NCBI GenBank assembly: GCA_947624505.1
Contig: CANQKO010000006.1
Location: 1-56,443, forward strand
From: an uncultured Bacilli bacterium
GTDB lineage: Bacteria > Bacillota_I > Bacilli_A > RF39 > UBA660
Direction: 5' to 3'
Length of the DNA stretch: 56,443 nucleotides
The notes below the pieces were generated by a model that ran no database searches, was not told the origin of the DNA, and saw only the letters and a list, made by a program, of their open reading frames with translations. Positions 1 to 6,273 of this stretch are shown here, one piece after another. Both the position numbers and the translations under genes were made by a program. Every line of letters starts with the position of its first letter. Within the stretch, counting starts at the first letter, position 1.

Positions 1-77
1 TGGTGGACCTCGTAGGACTCGAACCTACGACCGCCCGGTTATGAGCCGGATGCTCTAACCAACTGAGCTAGAGGTCC
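1..77 (-). tRNA. tRNA-Ile2 (CAU anticodon, probably lysidine-modified)
   Basis: Reverse-complement reading gives a complete 77-nt cloverleaf with an encoded CCA end. The acceptor stem GGACCTC pairs with GAGGTCC, the TTCGAGTC T-loop is normal and the anticodon loop is CTCATAA, so the anticodon is CAT. From memory of Bacillus tRNAs, a GGACC acceptor with a CTCATAA loop is the minor isoleucine tRNA whose C34 becomes lysidine. Elongator Met tRNA has a TTCATAC loop, as does the second CAT tRNA in this window at 51624. The gene touches the window edge, so anything further downstream is unseen. Confidence 0.93.
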
Positions 78-90
78 GCATTTCTTTTTA

Positions 91-119
91 ATTATACTAT
101 ATCTCTTTTTAAACTGCAA
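91..119 (-). promoter_or_regulatory. SigA-type promoter of the tRNA-Ile2 gene
   Basis: On the minus strand TTGCAG is followed by 17 nt and a perfect TATAAT (plus-strand ATTATA at 91-96), ending about 14 nt before the first base of the tRNA. Confidence 0.75.
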
Positions 120-126
120 GACATAA

Positions 127-152
127 AAGAAAAAAGATGTTAATTTTTAACA
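127..152 (-). terminator. Weak intrinsic terminator after the 140-aa hypothetical gene
   Basis: On the minus strand a 6-bp stem (TGTTAA/TTAACA) with a 3-nt loop is followed by a TCTTTTTTC tract. It lies about 30 nt past the stop codon of the gene at 183-605. The stem is all A/T except one pair, so confidence is moderate. Confidence 0.5.
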
Positions 153-182
153 CCTTTATTCCCCTTTTTAAATCAATATCTA

Positions 183-605
183 TTAATGTTTATCTTGTAA
201 CATATTAAGTAAGTCAATTTTGAACATATCTTTTGAAGCATTAGCTTTGGAAATCATAATTCCTTTATAAGTAGTTAACTCTGACATATGTCCCTCTAAT
301 AAAATATCTTCTGGCGTTATAGTTTCAAGAATAACTACTTTTTCTTTCTTATGAGCAGTATAAATTAACTTAACCTCACCGTGGATTTGCGTAAACATTT
401 TATCACTTGGTAATCTAAGTTCATATTTTTCTGTGCCATTTTTTCTATCAGTTTTTACTTTTTCTCCTACAAATTTACCATTTCTTAAAGCTGGATAAAA
501 ATCAAAAGTTAATTTCTTAAAAGCGAGCATATTATACTTCTTTAAAGCTCTTTCTAACTTTTTAAATTCATTTTCATTAACGTAATCTAAAACGTATCCT
601 TTCAT
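183..605 (-). CDS. Hypothetical protein, 140 aa, cytoplasmic
   Basis: I do not recognise this protein. It is lysine-rich and soluble, with no signal peptide or membrane segment. An N-terminal helical stretch (about residues 10-30, with KKLERALKKYN) is followed by a mainly beta-like middle segment around residues 50-110. The ATG start is supported by a strong ribosome binding site (AGGGGGT) 7-8 nt upstream and by a consensus promoter at 632-660. It is transcribed alone, between the tRNA and the Smr gene, with its own promoter and a candidate terminator, so it is a monocistronic gene with no informative partner. Confidence 0.8.
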   Translation of the reverse strand: MKGYVLDYVNENEFKKLERALKKYNMLAFKKLTFDFYPALRNGKFVGEKVKTDRKNGTEKYELRLPSDKMFTQIHGEVKLIYTAHKKEKVVILETITPEDILLEGHMSELTTYKGIMISKANASKDMFKIDLLNMLQDKH

Positions 606-631
606 CTAACATACCCCCTAATTACGTTATA

Positions 632-660
632 AGTATAGCACATAAAAAAGAAAATGTCAA
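632..660 (-). promoter_or_regulatory. Consensus SigA promoter for the 140-aa hypothetical gene
   Basis: Minus strand: TTGACA, 17-nt spacer, TATACT, then about 26 nt to the ATG with a good ribosome binding site. The same bases also form one arm of a long imperfect inverted repeat (about 649-659 with 705-715) that could end transcription from the Smr gene, so terminator and promoter may overlap. Confidence 0.8.
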
Positions 661-746
661 CTATCTGTCTAAAATTTCTTGATTTAGCAATAAATTGGCA
701 TTTTCTTCTTGCTTTTTTGTAAAACTTTTACATTTTATTTTGACGT

Positions 747-992
747 CTATTTTAAATAAACAATTGTCTCTCCCAAGTTCCAATTATTAAGTTGAAATTT
801 TAATACTTTCGGATTATCTTTTAAAATTTTATGAACCTCTTTAGTTAAAATATTAGTACTCTTTCCGTGAATAATAATAATTTCTTTATTATGCATTTTA
901 ACATTATCATTAATAAATTCCGTAACAAGAGCATATACCATTGCCACTTCTTCACCGTGGAGATCTAATTTTGGACTCTTACTTGTTAACAT
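747..992 (-). CDS. Stand-alone Smr-domain protein, 81 aa
   Basis: Nearly the whole protein is one Smr (small MutS-related) domain. It has the LDLHG motif near residues 9-13, the IIHGKST motif near residues 40-46 (family norm HGKGTG) and a C-terminal N-x-G-x-T-x-V strand. Smr domains are DNA- or RNA-nicking modules, usually attached to MutS2; here the domain stands alone. Its ATG lies inside the end of the PfkB-like gene (14-nt overlap), so the two are probably translationally coupled. In the HGKST motif the glycine usually following K is Ser, a mild deviation. Substrate is unknown. Confidence 0.85.
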   Translation of the reverse strand: MLTSKSPKLDLHGEEVAMVYALVTEFINDNVKMHNKEIIIIHGKSTNILTKEVHKILKDNPKVLKFQLNNWNLGETIVYLK

Positions 993-2160
993 TTTGATTT
1001 ACAACATTAGGGTTTTGATTATTTACCACATTGCTAGCAACTTGATTATTATTTACTACCCCACCATTATTAGGCATATTTTGAATATTTTGAACACCAG
1101 CATTTTGATTTATATTCCCATTTTGATTATTTATAGCTCCATTATTTAATTGAGAACTATTTACCGGTTGGTTTCCAACATTAGCATTTCCCGAAGGTGT
1201 TGCTGGAGTTTGTGAATTTAGAGGCGGTGTATCATTTGGCACACTCGTACTATTTTGACCGCCAAACTTTGAATCATAATAATTAGAAACATCTGATAAA
1301 GATGGTAAAGAATTTCTAGATGTTAATTTAGTCGTAGCTATTGAAGCTGCAATAGTACCATATATTAAACATTTTTCTAAATCAAATTTCTTTAATACCC
1401 CATAAGCATAACCACCAACAAAAGCTTCTTTAGCACCATTAGTATCTACAATTCCCACTCTTACTGGAGGAAGAATTTTAACTTGGCCACCTATAGAATA
1501 AATACAACCTCTTTCGCCAATCGTAATAATAACTTCTGATTTATTATATTTTTGCTTAATAGAATTATAAATACTTACTAATGTAGCTGTATTATTAAAA
1601 TCAAACTTTATATTAGTAGCGCTTTCCGCAGCACTTTGACTAAAGAATAAAGTATTAGCATATTTACATAATTCAAGCATTTCTTTATCAAATCTAGATA
1701 CAATTAAATAAGTTGGTATTTTCTCATACTTATCAAACGCCGCTACTGTAGCATTAAAATCATTACCATCAGATATAACAATATCAGGTTCAATTCCAAA
1801 AGAATATTTTTTCAAAAAAGAATTACTTTCCAAATCTAGAACGGTTTTATTCTTAGTTGTTTCATTAACAATGACTATACTTTGACCTGTTTTTTTATCA
1901 TAACTAGTTTCTAAATAATCCGTTTTTATCCCAATTGTTTCATATTCTTTTTTAATTTTAGAAGCTCCATCATCTGGACCTAACATACTAGCAATATAAG
2001 TTTCTACTCCCCATTTACCTAGTAAATAAGCTACATTTCCAGCAAGACCACCACCACATTCAGTTTTATTATTAATTCTAATAGTCTTTCCTTCTTCAAT
2101 TCGTTCATTAATTACACAAGTAGTCTCAATTACTGACTTACCAATACATAATACTCTCAC
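979..2160 (-). CDS. PfkB-family sugar/nucleoside kinase homologue with altered active site and Asn/Gln-rich tail
   Basis: Residues 1 to about 295 follow the ribokinase/PfkB fold: a CGGGLAGNVAYLLGKWG block (the family GGx(G/A)xNxA substrate motif) and a C-terminal DTNGA block. The family signature DTxGAGD reads DTNGAKE here, so the normal catalytic Asp is Glu and the anion-hole Gly is Lys. Catalysis is therefore uncertain. From about residue 305 an extra 90-residue tail is almost entirely Asn, Gln, Pro, Ser and Val. I start at the GTG at 2160, which has AGTAGG 8 nt upstream; a GTG two codons earlier has poor spacing. The gene overlaps the Smr gene downstream. Confidence 0.82.
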   Translation of the reverse strand: MRVLCIGKSVIETTCVINERIEEGKTIRINNKTECGGGLAGNVAYLLGKWGVETYIASMLGPDDGASKIKKEYETIGIKTDYLETSYDKKTGQSIVIVNETTKNKTVLDLESNSFLKKYSFGIEPDIVISDGNDFNATVAAFDKYEKIPTYLIVSRFDKEMLELCKYANTLFFSQSAAESATNIKFDFNNTATLVSIYNSIKQKYNKSEVIITIGERGCIYSIGGQVKILPPVRVGIVDTNGAKEAFVGGYAYGVLKKFDLEKCLIYGTIAASIATTKLTSRNSLPSLSDVSNYYDSKFGGQNSTSVPNDTPPLNSQTPATPSGNANVGNQPVNSSQLNNGAINNQNGNINQNAGVQNIQNMPNNGGVVNNNQVASNVVNNQNPNVVNQNVNK

Positions 2161-2208
2161 AAGCACAACCTACTTTCTATCAAATATTATACAATAAACT
2201 TTATCTTT

Positions 2209-2535
2209 TTAAAAGAGGGATTTAAGAATCTCCATAATTACTTTGCTACTTTTTGTAACAAATACTTCAATACTACTTGTAAGACTGTCTCCAAGCTTAG
2301 AAAATTTGTTACTATAATCAACACTTTCATTTTCTAAATAAGAATCTAAGTTTATTTCTTCGCCACTAGCAATTTTATCTTCAAATTCCTTAATATTATT
2401 CTCGGTTATTATAACTTTATTTCTTATTCTTCCTTCATAATAGCCACTAAAACTAGCTATATATAAAGCAATAAAAACAATAAAAAAAGCTAGGAGAATT
2501 TTTAAAACAGGATGAATTTTTTTTCGTTTAACCAT
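2209..2535 (-). CDS. yqxA: YqxA-like small membrane protein downstream of spoIIP
   Basis: This is a protein of about 108 aa with a basic N-terminus (VKRKK), one membrane helix at about residues 9-30, then an outside-facing acidic region and an amphipathic C-terminal segment. In Bacillus the gene after spoIIP is yqxA (DUF3679 family), a similar-sized one-helix protein, and the match here is by size, topology and position rather than by motif. I prefer the second ATG (2535), which is 7 nt from GGAAG; it overlaps the spoIIP stop by 8 nt, implying coupled translation. A sporulation link is inferred from context only. Confidence 0.5.
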   Translation of the reverse strand: MVKRKKIHPVLKILLAFFIVFIALYIASFSGYYEGRIRNKVIITENNIKEFEDKIASGEEINLDSYLENESVDYSNKFSKLGDSLTSSIEVFVTKSSKVIMEILKSLF

Positions 2536-3445
2536 TCTCATCTTCCTTTATAAACTGTGCTAATATTTTAGCTAAAGCTTTTAGGGTATTATCTACTTCA
2601 GTTATATTGTTGTATTGCCCTCCTACTTCAATTAATAAAGTGTTTTGATCAAAATCTTGATTATATATTCCATTTACTCCAGTCCCACTTTTTTTAGTAA
2701 TACCCCTAAATAAATCAGGACTAAAAGCTTTAATTAATTCCGCTAATTTATTAGCTTTTTCTAAATTTATTTCATAATTATCGTGTTCAAGCCCAACCAC
2801 TAATAAAACTTTAGCATAACTTTTTCCATCAATTGTCGCAGTAGTTTTTTCATATTTACTACTATCTCTGTGCAAATCTATAAAATACTTTAAAGTGTTA
2901 ATTTCTTTTTTTCTTCTTTCTAAAAGCATTCGACTAACACTATAACTATCACTATACTTTAAACTTAGTGCGTGGATCATATTCGTAATATTTTCTTCTT
3001 CAACATATACCCCAATTTCCTCATCTTCTAAATATTCTTTTAACATTTTGCTAGCAAGTAAGACACCGGTAGCAATATTATAAGCCCCAAGATAAGGACT
3101 TTCATATTTTTCTTCTTGGTGCGTATTATATAGATAAACTATTTTATCAAGTGTTTTTTCTTCATTTTCTAAAATATCTAAAGGGGGAATTATTTCTACT
3201 TCACTTTTTTCTACTGGTTTACTTTCTTCTAATTTAATATTAAGAGCATATTTAAGTAGAAAATCGACATCAGTAATTTTTTCCCTTTTATTAATCCCAT
3301 CACTTAATAATAAATCAATTATAGTATTATTATTAATTAAATCATTTTTATATAAATGCTTTATTGTAAAAGCAATGCTAATCAAAAACAAACCTAAATA
3401 AATAATTAAGCGATTAAATTTTTTCCGAGTTTTAAATTTTCTCAA
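2528..3445 (-). CDS. spoIIP: Stage II sporulation protein P (peptidoglycan amidase SpoIIP)
   Basis: SpoIIP is the amidase/endopeptidase of the DMP machine that thins septal peptidoglycan during engulfment. Features seen: a basic N-terminus, one membrane helix (about residues 10-27), a linker of about 70 residues, then the SpoIIP domain starting VYLYNTHQEE with the zinc-type His and the following Glu. Later come FIDLHRDS (second His and Arg), LLVVGLEHDNYE and LLIEVGGQYN with a family-typical Glu near the C-terminus. At 305 aa it is shorter than Bacillus SpoIIP (about 400), the difference being in the linker. The start is a TTG behind GGTGATGAT. The gene sits next to rpsT, as in Bacillus, but gpr, which normally lies between, is absent. 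Confidence 0.92.
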   Translation of the reverse strand: MRKFKTRKKFNRLIIYLGLFLISIAFTIKHLYKNDLINNNTIIDLLLSDGINKREKITDVDFLLKYALNIKLEESKPVEKSEVEIIPPLDILENEEKTLDKIVYLYNTHQEEKYESPYLGAYNIATGVLLASKMLKEYLEDEEIGVYVEEENITNMIHALSLKYSDSYSVSRMLLERRKKEINTLKYFIDLHRDSSKYEKTTATIDGKSYAKVLLVVGLEHDNYEINLEKANKLAELIKAFSPDLFRGITKKSGTGVNGIYNQDFDQNTLLIEVGGQYNNITEVDNTLKALAKILAQFIKEDENG

Positions 3446-3549
3446 ATCATCATCACCAATTATATTATAATTATCTATAACTATATATTATGTCGAACGA
3501 TGAAAAAATATTAAATTTTTTATATTTTTAAAATTATCTAATATTTGCC

Positions 3550-3578
3550 TTGCACATTGGTATATTTTTTGATAAAAT
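3550..3578 (+). promoter_or_regulatory. SigA-type promoter of rpsT
   Basis: TTGCAC, exactly 17 nt, TAAAAT, followed by a leader of about 20 nt and the strong ribosome binding site AAGGAGGG before the ATG. Confidence 0.75.
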
Positions 3579-3605
3579 TAATATGAATTTTTAAGGAGGG
3601 ATTTT

Positions 3606-3869
3606 ATGCCAAATATCAAAAGTTCTAAAAAAGCTGTGAAAGTTATTGCTAAAAAAACTGATGAAAATCACGAATTAAAAGCTAAAGTTAAGAATTTAAT
3701 CAAAGCTTGTGAAAAAGAAATCGCTGCTTCTAATGTTGATGGCGCAACTAAAGTTTACAAAGATTTACAAAAGAATATTGATAAAGCATATCAAAAAGGA
3801 TTAATTAAAGAAAATACAGTTAATCGTGAAAAGAAAAGATTAAATGCTAAAATTAAAAATATGAAGTAG
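3606..3869 (+). CDS. rpsT: 30S ribosomal protein S20
   Basis: The protein has 87 aa, a normal length for S20, rich in Lys and Ala and wholly alpha-helical in character. It starts MPNIKSSKKAVK and ends with the family KGLIxxNTxxRxKKRLxxKIK pattern. S20 binds 16S rRNA early in 30S assembly. The start is fixed by AAGGAGGG 5 nt upstream. The gene is divergent from spoIIP and followed by a candidate hairpin terminator, so it is likely transcribed alone, with some read-through into the transglutaminase-like gene. Confidence 0.96.
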   Translation: MPNIKSSKKAVKVIAKKTDENHELKAKVKNLIKACEKEIAASNVDGATKVYKDLQKNIDKAYQKGLIKENTVNREKKRLNAKIKNMK

Positions 3870-3890
3870 TTTACTACTTTATTTTTTTTT
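3864..3890 (+). terminator. Hairpin terminator overlapping the rpsT stop codon
   Basis: AAGTAG-TTTA-CTACTT stem-loop followed by TA and nine T. A second possible pairing (TAGTTTAC at 3867-3874 with GTAAACTA at 3892-3899) is mutually exclusive with it. Confidence 0.5.
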
Positions 3891-3918
3891 GGTAAACTAT
3901 TATTGATTGAGGTGTGAT

Positions 3919-4878
3919 ATGAAAAAATATATTGTTCCACTAATTTGTTATTTATTAATAATTTTAGTTTTATTTAATGCCAAAACAATAACTTCTTTTT
4001 TATCAAGAACAGTATCTAATAAACCAGTTTTAACAATTCCCGAAAGTGATGAATATGCTAAGAAATCTGATTATCTATATGTTCAAAATAGTAAAGATTA
4101 TATACCCTATTCTTATCAAGATTTATTAAATATCTTTTATAGTGCTCTAAATAATGGCTTTGAAGAATTTACTTTTTATTGTCCCAGCGAATATGAAGAA
4201 TGCCTAGATGATTATACGAAGATTATGAGTTCAAGTGATATATTAACTCATATTAATAATTATGTTCACCCATACCATACTATTTTAAATCCTTTAGAAG
4301 CAAGTCATAATGATTCAGGCGAAATAACTTTAAATATTAAATATATTTATACAGAAGAAGAAATTAATAAAGTTAATGAATACGTTGATAAAGTAATAAA
4401 TGAATTATATAAAAAAGATGATAGTGATTATAATAATATTAAAAGAATTCACGATTATATAATTAATCATACTAAATATGATATTGAAAGAAATAATACT
4501 GGTGATAGTAAATATAAATCATATATAGCTTATGGACCCGCTATTGAAGGATATGCAACTTGTAATGGTTATGCCGATTTAATGGCTATTATTTTAACTA
4601 AATTAGGTTATGAAAACTATAAAATAGGAACCACTAATGAAGATATTAATAATGAGTCAGATGGTCATGTGTGGAATGCGGTTAAAATAAATGGTAAATG
4701 GCTTCATATCGATTTAACTTGGGATGATCCAGTTCCTAATCCTCCGACTGATGATAAAAATTTCTTATTAGATAAATATTTATTAGTAACAACTGAAGAA
4801 TTAAAAAAAGCCGATGAAGGCGAAGTAACTGTTAATGCTCATAACTTTAATGTTAGTTATTATCAAGAATTTAAATAA
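3919..4878 (+). CDS. Membrane-anchored transglutaminase-like (papain-fold) protein
   Basis: The protein has about 319 aa, with one N-terminal membrane helix (about residues 4-22) that works as signal anchor, a linker, and a C-terminal transglutaminase-like domain. The catalytic triad is visible: Cys near residue 215 in CNGYA, His near 250 in DGHVWNAV, and Asp near 265 in HIDLTWDD. Proteins of this family in Firmicutes act outside the membrane as proteases, peptidases or cross-linkers; the substrate cannot be told. I chose ATG 3919 because GAGGTG lies just upstream and the in-frame TTG at 3907 would sit inside it. It converges with, and overlaps by 8 nt, the next gene. Confidence 0.87.
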   Translation: MKKYIVPLICYLLIILVLFNAKTITSFLSRTVSNKPVLTIPESDEYAKKSDYLYVQNSKDYIPYSYQDLLNIFYSALNNGFEEFTFYCPSEYEECLDDYTKIMSSSDILTHINNYVHPYHTILNPLEASHNDSGEITLNIKYIYTEEEINKVNEYVDKVINELYKKDDSDYNNIKRIHDYIINHTKYDIERNNTGDSKYKSYIAYGPAIEGYATCNGYADLMAIILTKLGYENYKIGTTNEDINNESDGHVWNAVKINGKWLHIDLTWDDPVPNPPTDDKNFLLDKYLLVTTEELKKADEGEVTVNAHNFNVSYYQEFK

Positions 4879-5233
4879 CTTTTTTATCATAATACAAATA
4901 ACAAATGCAATCAACATCAGCATTAAATTCAAGTAAATCATTTATTTCATTATAATTTAAGGCATCATATATTATATTTCCTTTTTGATCAACGCATTTA
5001 GATTTACTGCTATTATATTCATAGTTATCTTTGATAAAATTAGTATCAGTTGTTTTAATATAATCTTCTTGTCCTTGATGTTGTTCTAACATAAAAGTAA
5101 ATTTAACATCATTTTGTTTAATAACAACTTCATCTAAAACAACTGGTTTATTATGACTACTTTTATACATTAAAAATAAAAAACAAGATTCAACAATAAT
5201 TAAAAAAATAACAATTATTGCTTTTTTATGCAT
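4871..5233 (-). CDS. Hypothetical exported protein, about 120 aa
   Basis: An N-terminal hydrophobic helix (about residues 4-22) acts as a signal anchor and the rest is outside. The body has three cysteines, in KCVDQKGN and DCICYLYYD. This arrangement (a CxDxxGN turn, then about 25-30 residues, then a Cys next to an aromatic LYxD end) also occurs in the N-terminal part of the large surface protein at 6267-8309, so both may share a small outside domain. The ATG at 5233 is 6-7 nt after AAAGGTG; a GTG three codons upstream lies in that site. Function unknown. Confidence 0.72.
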   Translation of the reverse strand: MHKKAIIVIFLIIVESCFLFLMYKSSHNKPVVLDEVVIKQNDVKFTFMLEQHQGQEDYIKTTDTNFIKDNYEYNSSKSKCVDQKGNIIYDALNYNEINDLLEFNADVDCICYLYYDKKVI

Positions 5234-5281
5234 ATTAATCACACCTTTTATTCTATCTAAATTGTAAGGTAATTTTGTTTA

Positions 5282-6136
5282 TTAGTCAATTATTTTTTCA
5301 ATATATGTACATACTTCCTCATAAGTTTTAGAAAAATCTTTAAAATTAGTATTAAACCATTTAACATTCATTTGATTATTAAACCAAGTATATTGCCTTT
5401 TAGCATAATGCCTAGTATTTTTTTTGATTAATTCCTTTGCCTCATCTAAAGTACAATTATTATTTAAATATTCTAAAACTTCTTTATAACCAATGGCTCT
5501 TTTTAAAATATTAACATTACCATATTTGTGATATAAATATTTTACTTCTTCAACTAAACCTTCTTCAAACATTTTATCTACTCGTTTATTAATAATATTA
5601 TATAAATTTTCTCTTTCAGTGGTTAGTCCTATAAACAAAGTATCATATAATATAGTAGGCTCTTTTTTAGTTTTATCTACTCTATTTAAATAATTTTCTA
5701 ATCTTCTTCTATTACAAACATCTATTTTTAAATCTTTATCAAAAGTTAGACACATTTTATATAATTCTTCATTACTATAATTGGAATAATCACCTTTTTC
5801 TATTTTACTAAAGCTATAGTCATATAAACCAGCTTTAATATATAAACCTGTGCCTCCAACTAAAATAATATTTCTATTTTTGTATTTTTCTAATTCTTTT
5901 CTTAAATCTAATTGATAATCAGCAACACTGTAGTCTTCATTAGGATTTTTAATATCAAATAAAATATGTTCTATTCCTTCTTTTTCACTTTCTTTAACTT
6001 TAGCACTGCCTATATTAAGTTCTCTATATATTTGAGTAGCATCAGCATTAATAACAACGCCATTATATTTTTTAGCAAGTAGAACACTTAATTTAGTTTT
6101 ACCTACTCCGGTTGGTCCAACAACACATATAATCAT
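5282..6136 (-). CDS. miaA: tRNA dimethylallyltransferase MiaA
   Basis: MiaA adds a dimethylallyl group to A37 of tRNAs that read UNN codons. Visible motifs: the P-loop GPTGVGKT at residues 7-14, the DATQIY block around residues 32-37 (family DSxQIY, with Ala in place of Ser), the VGGTGLY motif near residues 95-101, and a C-terminal TRxYAKRQxTWF tRNA-contact block. The length of 284 aa is slightly short for the family. The ATG is preceded by GGTGAT. It lies alone between a hypothetical gene and the surface protein gene, all on the minus strand. Confidence 0.96.
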   Translation of the reverse strand: MIICVVGPTGVGKTKLSVLLAKKYNGVVINADATQIYRELNIGSAKVKESEKEGIEHILFDIKNPNEDYSVADYQLDLRKELEKYKNRNIILVGGTGLYIKAGLYDYSFSKIEKGDYSNYSNEELYKMCLTFDKDLKIDVCNRRRLENYLNRVDKTKKEPTILYDTLFIGLTTERENLYNIINKRVDKMFEEGLVEEVKYLYHKYGNVNILKRAIGYKEVLEYLNNNCTLDEAKELIKKNTRHYAKRQYTWFNNQMNVKWFNTNFKDFSKTYEEVCTYIEKIID

Positions 6137-6187
6137 TTTATCACCACTTTTATTGTATTATATCTTACTATTTTTATTTTCTCAAGT

Positions 6188-6217
6188 AAAGAAAAGAGAG
6201 ATTATATTAAATCTCTC
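6188..6217 (-). terminator. Strong intrinsic terminator after the surface protein gene
   Basis: Perfect 8-bp stem GAGAGATT/AATCTCTC with a 6-nt loop, followed on the minus strand by TTTTCTTT. Confidence 0.85.
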
Positions 6218-6228
6218 AAAGAGTTAAG

Positions 6229-6273
6229 TCTATGAGGTTTTTACGAGTTTTCCTTCTCGATGCATCTCATAGA
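6229..6273 (-). other. Nested hairpin covering the stop codon of the surface protein gene
   Basis: Outer arms TCTATGAG (6229-6236) and CTCATAGA (6266-6273) are perfect complements; the second arm contains the TGA stop. Inside, CGAG (6244-6247) pairs with CTCG (6256-6259) around an A/G-rich 8-nt loop on the coding strand. The structure lies just before the separate terminator at 6188-6217, so it is not needed for termination. Hairpins at this place (immediately 3' of a variable region) are known from diversity-generating retroelements, but no other part of such a system is in the window. Confidence 0.55.

Noticed and set aside
1-77. Elongator tRNA-Met
   Set aside because: The CTCATAA loop and GGACC acceptor fit the Ile2 tRNA; the other CAT tRNA at 51624 has the Met-type TTCATAC loop.
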